A stretch of 21,330 bases of DNA from a virus. This document shows, piece after piece, positions 7,759 to 13,166 of this stretch. Each line of letters begins with the position of its first letter. Position 1 is the stretch's first letter. A program made the translations under genes and the position numbers. The stretch covers positions 1-21,330 of the IMG/VR virus record IMGVR_UViG_3300020205_003184; one strand, given 5' to 3'. Under the pieces are notes generated by a model, which ran no database searches, was not told the origin of the DNA, and saw only the letters and a program-made list of their open reading frames with translations.

Positions 7759-8241
7759 ATGGGAATGAGGAACGGCCCGAACGAGCTTCTTCATTCATTG
7801 TCAGAACTACGCCCTGGAGACGCCAAAAGGCGTTTTCGCAAGAGCATCTTTGAAGACTTTCCTGTGCGTGGCCCCTTGGGTCAAGCGGCTTGCGCTTATT
7901 GCGGCAAGTGGCACGAAAAGCTAACGCTGGATCATATTGTTCCCAAAAGCAAGGGAGGCGCTCATTTTGCCAAGCATAACCTTGTGCCATCTTGTTTAGC
8001 CTGCAACGCTGATAAGGGAAGCCTGCCAGTATTTGAATGGTGGAGACCTTTGGAATGCTGGACGGAAGAACGAGAGGAAGTTCTACTGTCGTGGATTCAT
8101 GCCAATAGCTTCGTGAGCGCTCACACTGATTTGTCTGATTGGGAGGCATGGTGCGAGGCAACGCAGCGAGCATTGCCCATCCATGAAACAAAAAAAGAAG
8201 GGGCTTGTGGCCCCTTTCTCTCTATGTGGCAAGCAGCTTAA
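7759..8241 (+). CDS. HNH endonuclease
   Basis: A 160-residue protein with a complete HNH/zinc-finger nuclease core. The sequence reads 'CAYCGKWHEKLTLDHIVPKS' (Cys45, Cys48, Asp58-His59), then 'KHNLVPSCLACNADKGS' (Asn74, Cys79, Cys82, Asn83). The two CxxC pairs bind a structural zinc, and the His-Asn pair forms the beta-beta-alpha-metal active site that nicks or cuts DNA. The start may be the ATG at 7759 or the one two codons later at 7765. The gene stands alone on the plus strand between two minus-strand blocks. That is typical of a free-standing, possibly homing, HNH gene, although phage HNH proteins can also act in packaging. Its last about 17 codons run through a hairpin that serves as terminator for the opposite strand, and the stop overlaps the convergent gene by 4 nt. 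Confidence 0.85.
   Translation: MGMRNGPNELLHSLSELRPGDAKRRFRKSIFEDFPVRGPLGQAACAYCGKWHEKLTLDHIVPKSKGGAHFAKHNLVPSCLACNADKGSLPVFEWWRPLECWTEEREEVLLSWIHANSFVSAHTDLSDWEAWCEATQRALPIHETKKEGACGPFLSMWQAA
8190..8217 (-). terminator. Rho-independent terminator of the ThyX operon
   Basis: On the minus strand a 7-bp stem AAGGGGC/GCCCCTT (8198-8204 with 8210-8216) with a 5-nt loop is followed by a U-run encoded by A8190-A8196. It lies just past the stop of the gene ending at 8238. It is embedded in the 3' coding end of the convergent HNH gene. Confidence 0.75.
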
Positions 8242-8873
8242 TCGGCTGGATCAAACATCACTGCAGGCCCTTGGCGAACATTGGGCATGGGGCAGAAGCC
8301 ATCAGGACAGTCCTTTTCTTCTTCGTCTTCCAAAGAAAGAATCTCTACAACATCCCAGTCATCGTCTTCGTCGTCACCATAGTATTTTCCTTTGTTTGTA
8401 TAAAGATAAGAACCGACTTTATGAGGATACCCACATTTTCCACTAGCTCCTTCATAATTCACAATCTTTCCATTGCGAAGTTTGAGCTTCTGACCTATCT
8501 CGCAAGTGTCAAGGTTAATCTTAGATTCTTTTGTAGTTTCATCCTTGATTGCATCCGCGTCTTCTTCGTCTTCATCTTCATCATCGCCATCGCCTCCGTA
8601 CATCAATTCTGACCATGTACGCATGAAGGCAGTAGCATAGCCAGCAATGTCTTCCCAATGCTGGAAGTCATGAGGATCGCTGCCGGAAAGAACCCTGGCA
8701 ATCTTGTGAGCAATCATGTCGAGGGCCTCTTTCCCTGCTGGATGCAGCGCAAGTGACGCCCAGTTGACAGATTCACGCATGGAGGATTTGATTTGCTGAG
8801 AGACAATGCCAACAGCCTCAAGGCCTCCGTGTTGACGATCTCGATTCGGAACGGCAGAGTTTGTCATGATCAA
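8238..8873 (-). CDS. Two-domain acidic phage protein with DUF6378-like N-terminus
   Basis: A 211-residue protein starting at the ATG that overlaps the thyX stop by 4 nt. Residues about 48-88 ('GKEALDMIAHKIARVLSGSD' then 'HWEDIAGYATAFMRTW') match the helical plan 'mia.KiaR...g..h.D.w.DiaGYa' of DUF6378-like phage proteins, a MazG-like all-helical group. A very acidic linker follows (GDGDDEDEDEEDADAI). The C-terminal domain, residues about 118-185, contains 'CEIGQKLKLRNGKIVNYEGA' and a 'Y.(H)KVGSYLYTNKGKYYGDDED...DVVEI' pattern. I recall this small beta domain from many phage proteins of unknown role. Pairing with ThyX hints at nucleotide metabolism, since MazG-like folds often act on nucleotides, but I see no MazG EExxE metal motif. 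A terminator follows the gene. Confidence 0.75.
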   Translation of the reverse strand: MIMTNSAVPNRDRQHGGLEAVGIVSQQIKSSMRESVNWASLALHPAGKEALDMIAHKIARVLSGSDPHDFQHWEDIAGYATAFMRTWSELMYGGDGDDEDEDEEDADAIKDETTKESKINLDTCEIGQKLKLRNGKIVNYEGASGKCGYPHKVGSYLYTNKGKYYGDDEDDDWDVVEILSLEDEEEKDCPDGFCPMPNVRQGPAVMFDPAD

Positions 8874-9598
8874 AGGGAGAAGTTGTTTTCTTTGAAGGCA
8901 GTGAACACTTCTGGAGCAATGGGAAAAGCAAGCCTATTTAGCTCATGGCCATAGGCGCAAATTTCATTTTGCGCTCCTTCCCCAATTCTCAAATCTATGA
9001 AATGAAGCAGGGTTTGCAAGGAGCACGTCCAAACGAAGGAGGTGTAAAGGCAGGCAGGCATAACGCCACGAGCCTGCTCCTTGCTCACTCCCATCGCCAT
9101 CAGGGCTTCATAGGCCTGTTTAGCCTCCTCCAAGCCCTTTGTGTAGACAACGGTGGCCAAGCGCTGCTCCCGCGAAAAGAGGCGCTCTCCAGAGGCTTGA
9201 CGGTTGCTCTTGGCTTGGCGGCGAAAATCAATTGGAGTGTAGAACTCAGCTTTTTCGTCCACTTTGCAGTATCGAAAGCTCTTCTCGTTCCAGCCAAGTT
9301 GATCATCAACGTAAGTGGAGGCAATGGTGTGTTTATACCACTGTCTAGCAATGAAAATAGGAGCCTTCACCTTCCACTTAAAAGTGACACCACGCAATGG
9401 ACTTGTGTGGCGATGCTTCATCAGATAGGCAAGAAGTTTGTCTTCCTTCTCTGTCCATTCTGTTGTTTCATCATCAAACGATTGCCTTGCATCGTTAATC
9501 ACTGATAAGCTATCTCCCATTGAATCAATGAGACGCAAATAGCTTTTACCATCAGCCAATGGATCGACTGGCGGATGCTCAAGCACTGAATAGGTCAT
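8870..9598 (-). CDS. thyX: FAD-dependent thymidylate synthase ThyX (variant signature)
   Basis: A 242-residue protein with the ThyX plan: 'MKHRHTSPLRGVTFKWKVKA' (residues 60-79), 'PIFIARQWYKHT' (80-91), 'LGWNEKSFRY' (101-110), 'EFYTP' (118-122), and a C-terminal 'FIDLRIGEGAQNEICAYGHE' that matches the usual 'Fl.lR....AQ.EIr.ya'. ThyX makes dTMP from dUMP using methylene-tetrahydrofolate, FAD and NADPH; phages use it to feed DNA synthesis. The canonical RHR-x7-S motif is altered. RHR reads Lys89-His90-Thr91, and about seven extra residues separate it from the Asn-Glu-x-Ser-x-Arg part, where Ser107 and Arg109 are kept. The gene is coupled to a downstream acidic protein and shares the window with a dCTP-deaminase homologue. 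Confidence 0.88.
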   Translation of the reverse strand: MTYSVLEHPPVDPLADGKSYLRLIDSMGDSLSVINDARQSFDDETTEWTEKEDKLLAYLMKHRHTSPLRGVTFKWKVKAPIFIARQWYKHTIASTYVDDQLGWNEKSFRYCKVDEKAEFYTPIDFRRQAKSNRQASGERLFSREQRLATVVYTKGLEEAKQAYEALMAMGVSKEQARGVMPACLYTSFVWTCSLQTLLHFIDLRIGEGAQNEICAYGHELNRLAFPIAPEVFTAFKENNFSL

Positions 9599-9761
9599 CT
9601 AGCCGTGAGGAAGAGGGCTGGTTGAATTGCCAGTGTACCAAAGCCGGGAGTAGTTGGCCAGCCCCTTTGGGCCATTGCTGCGGCTCAGGCTTCGGCGGGC
9701 CGTCAATCCAACACAGGCCATGCTCTGGAGACCAGCGCCATGATGCTTTAGGGGAAGCCAT
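9579..9761 (-). CDS. Doubtful small ORF upstream of thyX, 60 aa
   Basis: The minus-strand frame reads 'MASPKASWRWSPEHGLCWID', then a Pro/Gln/Trp-rich middle ('GPPKPEPQQWPKGAGQLLPA') and 'VHWQFNQPSSSRLDDLFSA', overlapping the thyX start by 20 nt. Its tryptophan and proline pattern looks protein-like. A competing frame at 9599-9799 (66 aa, beginning 'MPSWYTEAHFLMAW') stops directly before the thyX ATG. Only one of the two can be real. I favour the 60-residue frame weakly. It matches no family I know. Confidence 0.33.
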   Translation of the reverse strand: MASPKASWRWSPEHGLCWIDGPPKPEPQQWPKGAGQLLPALVHWQFNQPSSSRLDDLFSA

Positions 9762-9894
9762 GCCATTAGGAAATGCGCTTCAGTGTACCATGACGGCATT
9801 TTCGACCGGCGCTTTTCGGCTCTCTCCCATTGCGTCTCATTTTTCTTCTGTCAAGATTGGCTATGGTTTATGGAGCTGCCTCCTAACCATCACA

Positions 9895-10260
9895 ATGAAA
9901 TTCGGCATACCAGTGGAAATGGTTTACAATGGCAAGACGCGCATCACTGTCATGGGACCATTTGAGCATAGCCCACAGCGTGAGTTTGCCCTCACTGTAA
10001 ACAAAAGGGCAATTGCAGACTGCACCGACATGAAGCAATTAAAAGAAGTGGCCAATAATCTATTAATAGGATGGTCTTCCATGCAAACAGCAGTGCAAAG
10101 CTCGATGCTAGAAAACCTGCAACTGCGTCAAGCTCTTGACAAGCGGGATGTTGACCTAGAAGCAGCCAATGCCCTGCTGCAAGAAGCTTCTACTTTGATG
10201 GATCAATATGACGCGCAATTAAGGAAAGCCAAAAAGGGTCTTTGGTCATGGTGGAAGTAA
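9895..10260 (+). CDS. Hypothetical coiled-coil phage protein, 121 aa
   Basis: The ATG at 9895 begins a 121-residue protein; the frame is open further upstream to 9559, but that part is antisense to thyX and not protein-like. The N-terminus is beta-rich ('MKFGIPVEMVYNGKTRITVM'), followed by a helix with 'CTDMKQLKEVANNLLIGW'. A long heptad-patterned helix then runs from about residue 68 ('SSMLENLQLRQALDKRDVDL' then 'ANALLQEASTLMDQYDAQL'), ending in basic/Trp residues 'KKGLWSWWK'. No enzyme motif is present. The last 71 nt overlap, tail to tail, the nuclease-like gene on the minus strand. Both frames look coding there, so this may be a true antisense overlap. The leader lacks a Shine-Dalgarno motif. 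Confidence 0.68.
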   Translation: MKFGIPVEMVYNGKTRITVMGPFEHSPQREFALTVNKRAIADCTDMKQLKEVANNLLIGWSSMQTAVQSSMLENLQLRQALDKRDVDLEAANALLQEASTLMDQYDAQLRKAKKGLWSWWK

Positions 10261-10555
10261 GCAGGAAGATGGTCCAATCACTGGTGTAGGCAAGATTGTA
10301 CTTCCGGCAGTCTCGTTCATAGCCAGAGCCAGTGACATGCCTTCCGCGCATGTACACACCACCTTGTATTTCAATGCCAGTGCGAGAAGCAGGATGGGCG
10401 AAATCTAGGCGATAGCGTTTGCTGCGTTTCGACTTGGCATAGCGCTGCTGGTAGTCTTGCTCCCAGGCTTCAATGTCACTGTATTCTCTTTCAAGAATTA
10501 AAAAAGGGCTGTGTTTTTGCCACAGCCCAAGGAAATCGTCTTCAAGAGCGCTCAT
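10190..10555 (-). CDS. PD-(D/E)XK / Vsr-like endonuclease domain protein
   Basis: A 121-residue protein. The segment 'KRYRLDFAHPASRTGIEIQG' followed by 'GVYMRGRHVTGSGYERDCRK' has the arrangement R.DF...(x)...EI.GG....RH.....(Y/F).RD..K. This is typical of small restriction-like nucleases of the Vsr/DUF559 and phage resolvase-like groups: the Asp of 'LDF' and the Glu-x-Gln of 'IEIQG' would bind metal, and 'R.....ERD..K' packs on the core. It may resolve or nick recombination intermediates, which fits its place at the end of the recombination operon, 3 nt after the dCTP-deaminase homologue. Its last 71 nt overlap the convergent coiled-coil gene. The fold call is motif-based; the substrate is unknown. 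Confidence 0.72.
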   Translation of the reverse strand: MSALEDDFLGLWQKHSPFLILEREYSDIEAWEQDYQQRYAKSKRSKRYRLDFAHPASRTGIEIQGGVYMRGRHVTGSGYERDCRKYNLAYTSDWTIFLLTSTMTKDPFWLSLIARHIDPSK

Positions 10556-10558
10556 TTA

Positions 10559-11140
10559 CTAGACGGCTGCTAGTTGCACTCTAGCCGAGTTTTGGTAGAG
10601 ACCAGTGTAAGCTTGGCCCACTTCCTCAATGGGGCAGAGCATCACTTGCACAATGCCTTCATTGGCATAGATGCACACTGGCAGTGGCGTGGGATTGGAG
10701 ATGGCAATGGTGAGGTGGCCAGCCCAACCAGGTTCAATTGGCGTCACGTTGATGATGATGCCACAGCGAGCATAAGTGCTTTTGCCATCGCATTGGCCAA
10801 TCACATTGGGCGGCATGGAGATCAGCTCATGGCTGCGCCCTAGTCCATAGCTGAAAGGAGGAAGCATGAAAAAGCTACCACCATTCTTGTGGAAGAGAGG
10901 GGCATTGTAAAAAATCGCCTCATTGGGATGTTTTGGATCAAGATACCTTCCAGGCTTCTTTGCTGTTTTATCAACAACCAAAAATTCTGCGTCGGACAAA
11001 CGCAAGTCATAACCTGCTTGCGAAAGACCATAAGAAATGGCTTTAGTGCCATTGTCAAGGGTGCGGCGCTTTTCGCCTACAAAAGGCATGAACAGGTCGT
11101 TTTCAGCAAGCTTGCTGATCTGACGGTCGTTGAGGAGCAT
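10559..11140 (-). CDS. dcd: dCTP deaminase homologue with catalytic Glu replaced by Ala
   Basis: The ATG at 11140 gives 193 residues, the same length as E. coli Dcd; an in-frame extension to 11284 would run through the neighbouring gene. Family motifs are clear: 'YGLSQAGYDLRL' (37-48), 'QCDGKSTYARCGIIINVTPI' (116-135) with the conserved Arg125, 'EPGWAGHLTIAISN' (136-149), and 'LPVCIYANEGIVQVMLCP' (153-170). Dcd deaminates dCTP to dUTP for thymidylate synthesis. In E. coli the general base is Glu138, in 'WSGCIVLEFYN', and related enzymes read 'TLE(I/F)SN'. Here that position is Ala146 (GCC codon). The C-terminal nucleotide-binding segment is also divergent ('GLYQNSARVQ'). The protein may be inactive, regulatory or changed in reaction. 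A GAGA-looped hairpin lies just upstream. Confidence 0.85.
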   Translation of the reverse strand: MLLNDRQISKLAENDLFMPFVGEKRRTLDNGTKAISYGLSQAGYDLRLSDAEFLVVDKTAKKPGRYLDPKHPNEAIFYNAPLFHKNGGSFFMLPPFSYGLGRSHELISMPPNVIGQCDGKSTYARCGIIINVTPIEPGWAGHLTIAISNPTPLPVCIYANEGIVQVMLCPIEEVGQAYTGLYQNSARVQLAAV

Positions 11141-11146
11141 GGTGAT

Positions 11147-11176
11147 GAAGGGAAAGGAAAGGCCCCTCTCGGGGCC
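11147..11176 (-). terminator. Intergenic GC hairpin with GAGA tetraloop, terminator or attenuator
   Basis: On the minus strand GGCCCC-GAGA-GGGGCC (11161-11176), a 6-bp stem closed by a GNRA-type loop, is followed by TTTCCTTTCCCTT. It lies between the SSB-tail protein stop and the dcd start (11140). It could terminate part of the transcription, process the mRNA or set expression of dcd. Confidence 0.55.
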
Positions 11177-11186
11177 AGTGCTAGGT

Positions 11187-11474
11187 TTAGAAAGGAACTT
11201 CGTTGGAAGACACTGAAAGGTTGGTCCGAACGCTGGCAAAGCCTTTAAGGTTGGTCCAAACGCTGGCAAAGCCCTTGGGACCATCGCCTTTGTCGCCCTT
11301 CAACTTGACGCTGCCAGTAAAACCAGGAGCGCGGTCGGAAGTGGACTTGGTGTTTTCCCAAACTGCCATGTCAAGGCTGTACTTTCCCCGTTCGTTGGGG
11401 CCAGCCTGCTTGAGGGCGTTCAGCACCTCAGGGGTGAGATCAATTGCTGCGGTGATAGGAGGGCGATTTGCCAC
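11187..11474 (-). CDS. Small DNA-metabolism protein with SSB-like C-terminal tip, 95 aa
   Basis: The GTG at 11474 is preceded by AAGGA at 7-nt spacing. Residues 1-60 read 'MANRPPITAAIDLTPEVLNA', 'ERGKYSLDMAVWEN' and 'KSTSDRAPGFTGSVKLKGDK'. I recall a similar family of short cyanophage proteins with 'DLTPE.L......N.RGYK.LDLALWEN......APD.(T/Y)G'. The C-terminus 'SVSSNEVPF' resembles the acidic-Pro-Phe tip (DDIPF) by which SSB proteins recruit partners. Just before it a 10-residue unit is duplicated in tandem (KGFASVWTNL, KGFASVRTNL), from a 30-bp DNA repeat. It lies between the RecB-like nuclease and the Dcd homologue. An SSB-like or SSB-mimic role is plausible, but no OB-fold signature is proven. 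Confidence 0.72.
   Translation of the reverse strand: MANRPPITAAIDLTPEVLNALKQAGPNERGKYSLDMAVWENTKSTSDRAPGFTGSVKLKGDKGDGPKGFASVWTNLKGFASVRTNLSVSSNEVPF
11217..11276. repeat. 30-bp tandem duplication inside a coding sequence
   Basis: Two adjacent 30-bp units, 11217-11246 and 11247-11276, differ at only two positions. Each contains AAGGTTGGTCC and AACGCTGGCAAAG. The unit length is a multiple of three, so the minus-strand gene keeps its frame and gains ten residues. The few differences suggest a recent duplication. Confidence 0.92.
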
Positions 11475-11536
11475 GGTGTTTTCCTTGAAGGATGTTGGAT
11501 GGTGCCCCTGTTCAGGGCTTGCCCAATGTAGCGGCT

Positions 11537-12304
11537 TTACTGGCCCTTGTCAATGGAAATGACGAAGGGAACGCCGCCTGGGTAGAACTGCTCAAAATAC
11601 CGGCCAGTTTTGTCGTTCATGATGGAGGCTTGACAGGCAAGCTCTGCGCTTGAAAGCGCAACCACTTGAGCCTCTTCTCCCTCGCCAGTGTCAGGATCGT
11701 AAATAGCGATAGCACAATAAGCTCCATCAATTTCAATGCCATACATTTGTTCAATTGCTTGGACATAAGCTCCAAGCTGCATCTTGTAATCAGCAAGTTG
11801 ATATTCAGCTTTTGCCTTGTATGAGGTTTTCCAGTCCAAAAGTACAGTCCTTCCATCTTTAAGAACCGCCAGCATATCAAACGTACCGGCATAACCAATA
11901 AGCTTAATTGGGCAGTACCAAACAATTGCACTTTCCACTAATAGTGGACGATCAATTGTTTCTAGGAAGCCTTCAATGGAATGGAAGTAAGGGCGAAAGG
12001 CCTGGTTTGATTCTAGGTGCTGTTCAATGTCCTCGCCGTTCCATAGATCCTCCATCACGGCATGAAGCCAATTGCCTCTCTCCACTGCATTGCGAGTGCG
12101 ACGATTTGCCTCCTGATCTCCCACACGCTTGCGCCAATTGATCAGAGCCATGATCTTGCCTACGGGCGAGCAGGAACTGGCTATGGTCGTAACGGAAGGC
12201 AAGACGAGTCCGGCTGGCACCATAGAGAGACCCTCTGGTGCGATGTAATGCCGCCGCTTGTCAATTTGAATGCGGTTAGGGGAGAACTTAGTTAAATTCA
12301 ACAC
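11537..12304 (-). CDS. RecB-like PD-(D/E)XK exonuclease
   Basis: A 255-residue protein starting at GTG 12304. The RecB/Cas4-type motifs are in order: 'ERGNWLHAVMEDL' (75-87, His81), 'LLVESAIVW' (121-129, Glu124), 'GYAGTFDMLAVLKDG' (137-151, Asp143), 'VLLDWKTSYKAKAEY' (154-168, Asp157 and Lys159) and 'QLADYKMQLGAYVQAIEQ' (169-186, the Q-x(n)-Y motif). These enzymes degrade duplex DNA ends or process single strands, and in phages they pair with an annealing protein. No four-cysteine Fe-S cluster of the Cas4 type is visible. The DUF1071 annealing protein lies in the same operon, which makes a two-component recombination system likely. The start overlaps the upstream gene by 17 nt. Confidence 0.87.
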   Translation of the reverse strand: MLNLTKFSPNRIQIDKRRHYIAPEGLSMVPAGLVLPSVTTIASSCSPVGKIMALINWRKRVGDQEANRRTRNAVERGNWLHAVMEDLWNGEDIEQHLESNQAFRPYFHSIEGFLETIDRPLLVESAIVWYCPIKLIGYAGTFDMLAVLKDGRTVLLDWKTSYKAKAEYQLADYKMQLGAYVQAIEQMYGIEIDGAYCAIAIYDPDTGEGEEAQVVALSSAELACQASIMNDKTGRYFEQFYPGGVPFVISIDKGQ

Positions 12305-12776
12305 GACGAGTCCCCCGAACTCTCCTGACGGTTTGTATGATCATAGAGCAGTGGTAATTGGAAAGCCAAGCGTGTTCCTTGCTCGCGTCAAAAATAATAA
12401 TTTCCCCTATGCGCAGTTCTAGCCATTGCCTAGATGAGTAAAGCGATGGCCTGAGACCTATTCCTCGCTGACTTTTGTGCAATGGCTTAACATTTACAAG
12501 CCATAAAGCAACAAGTCCAAATCTCTCGTCACAATGAGGCTCAATACTGCCTTTGCAGTAGGTAAGAGATAGCGAAGAGTAGTGAGTGCTGTTTCTTGTT
12601 GCGTAACCGTTTTTGATTAGTAATTGGAAAAAATCAAAACATGGTTCTTTACTTATCCCCGTATCGTAAATCTCGCCAACACTCATCCCTTTATCTTGCA
12701 CAAGAAATCTATCATTGCTAATCGAACCTTTGACAAGTGCTAATGGTGGAGGCTCAAGAATGCCAATACTTTTCAT
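12288..12776 (-). CDS. Putative cupin / 2OG-Fe(II) oxygenase-like protein, 162 aa
   Basis: I do not recognise a named family. The C-terminal two-thirds fits a double-stranded beta-helix metal protein. 'YCKGSIEPHCDERFGLVALW' contains His-x-Asp as in 2-oxoglutarate oxygenases. It is followed by 'LELRIGEIIIFDASKEHAWL', with the Gly-Asp/Glu turn and a second His, and then a distal 'QTVRRVRG' arginine strand. In such enzymes HxD...H binds iron and the Arg binds 2-oxoglutarate. Possible substrates are a nucleic-acid base or a protein, but none can be read from the sequence. The gene is more A+T-rich than its neighbours and may be newly acquired. It is coupled by a 4-nt overlap to the zinc-ribbon gene and overlaps the RecB-like gene by 17 nt. 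Confidence 0.62.
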   Translation of the reverse strand: MKSIGILEPPPLALVKGSISNDRFLVQDKGMSVGEIYDTGISKEPCFDFFQLLIKNGYATRNSTHYSSLSLTYCKGSIEPHCDERFGLVALWLVNVKPLHKSQRGIGLRPSLYSSRQWLELRIGEIIIFDASKEHAWLSNYHCSMIIQTVRRVRGTRRVEFN

Positions 12777-13057
12777 GATACTTTTTCCTCTTGACGGCTA
12801 CGGCGAAGTGGAGATGGAATGCGCTGGTTTGTATCACGGTCCCAAGTGATGTTACAGAAGGGACAACAATAGGCAAATACTCTATCTTCCTGGCGGGAAG
12901 ACAAAGCAATCACCTTAGAGAAAAACTTGCTGGAAGCATCGTAGAAGCCGTTGTCAATTGACTCCTGGGGAATAGGTTTTCCTTGCCAGCTTTTCTTGCA
13001 CACTGGACAAGCTTCCATCTTGGTAAAATCAATTGGTGCTTGCTTTTTCTTGGCCAT
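12773..13057 (-). CDS. Zinc-ribbon protein, 94 aa
   Basis: The start is taken as the ATG at 13057 ('MAKKKQAPIDFTKMEACPVC'); an in-frame ATG at 13105 would add 16 atypical residues. Two CxxC pairs are separated by about 48 residues: 'ACPVCKKSW' and 'YCCPFCNITWDRD'. This is the layout of a zinc ribbon with a long insert. The N-terminus is lysine-rich and the C-terminus is Arg-rich ('RIPSPLRRSRQEEK'), so nucleic-acid binding is plausible. It overlaps the next gene by 4 nt. Upstream, the -1 frame extension of the DUF1071 gene runs 29 nt into this gene, so its translation may be coupled to frameshifting. No closer family can be named. Confidence 0.7.
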   Translation of the reverse strand: MAKKKQAPIDFTKMEACPVCKKSWQGKPIPQESIDNGFYDASSKFFSKVIALSSRQEDRVFAYCCPFCNITWDRDTNQRIPSPLRRSRQEEKVS

Positions 13058-13160
13058 CAGGAAGGAACAGTTCAATGGGACTGGACAGTGGATCGTGAAA
13101 TTCATCGACGACTATTTGGCCCCCAAATGCTTTCGCAAAGGAGGCCGTCGCCGTGTCTAC
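13029..13160 (-). CDS. -1 frame extension of the DUF1071 protein, 43 codons
   Basis: The frame entered by a -1 slip at A-AAA-AAG reads 'VDTATASFAKAFGGQIVVDE', then 'FHDPLSSPIELFLPDGQEKA' and 'STN', with a TGA at 13029-13031. Its composition looks like a real protein: a short helix, a beta strand and an acidic/Pro turn region. Upstream in this frame a TGA occurs 13 codons before the slip site. There is no ATG, GTG or TTG between that stop and the slip site, and none between the slip site and the first 20 extension codons. The segment therefore cannot be an ordinary separate gene. Translated together with the zero frame it gives a 363-residue protein. It fills the 99-nt gap between the DUF1071 stop and the zinc-ribbon start. 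Confidence 0.62.
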   Translation of the reverse strand, partial: VDTATASFAKAFGGQIVVDEFHDPLSSPIELFLPDGQEKASTN

Positions 13161-13166
13161 TTTTTT
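13109..13166 (-). promoter_or_regulatory. Candidate programmed -1 ribosomal frameshift signal
   Basis: On the minus strand the heptamer A AAA AAG (13166-13160) is in the correct register: zero-frame codons are GGA AAA AAG TAG. After a 9-nt spacer a stem forms from CGAC + GGCCTCC (13150-13141 plus C13140) pairing with GGGGGCC (13124-13118) + GTCG (13112-13109), with an AAATA bulge. Inside it is a small TGC-GAAA-GCA hairpin. A purine-rich GGAGGG lies directly 5' of the heptamer. This is the standard layout of a bacterial -1 frameshift site (slippery heptamer plus stem). Confidence 0.7.

Noticed and set aside
8945-9505. 186-codon plus-strand ORF opposite thyX
   Set aside because: It is antisense to a well-supported enzyme gene, and its sequence has no family motif or sensible composition.
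9559-9894. Upstream extension of the plus-strand coiled-coil gene to a 233-residue protein
   Set aside because: The first 112 codons are antisense to the thyX start region, have many Cys/Trp/Gly and do not look like the rest; the ATG at 9895 gives a normal protein.
11141-11284. 48-residue N-terminal extension of the dCTP-deaminase homologue
   Set aside because: It runs through the neighbouring gene and the tandem repeat in another frame; the ATG at 11140 gives exactly the usual family length.
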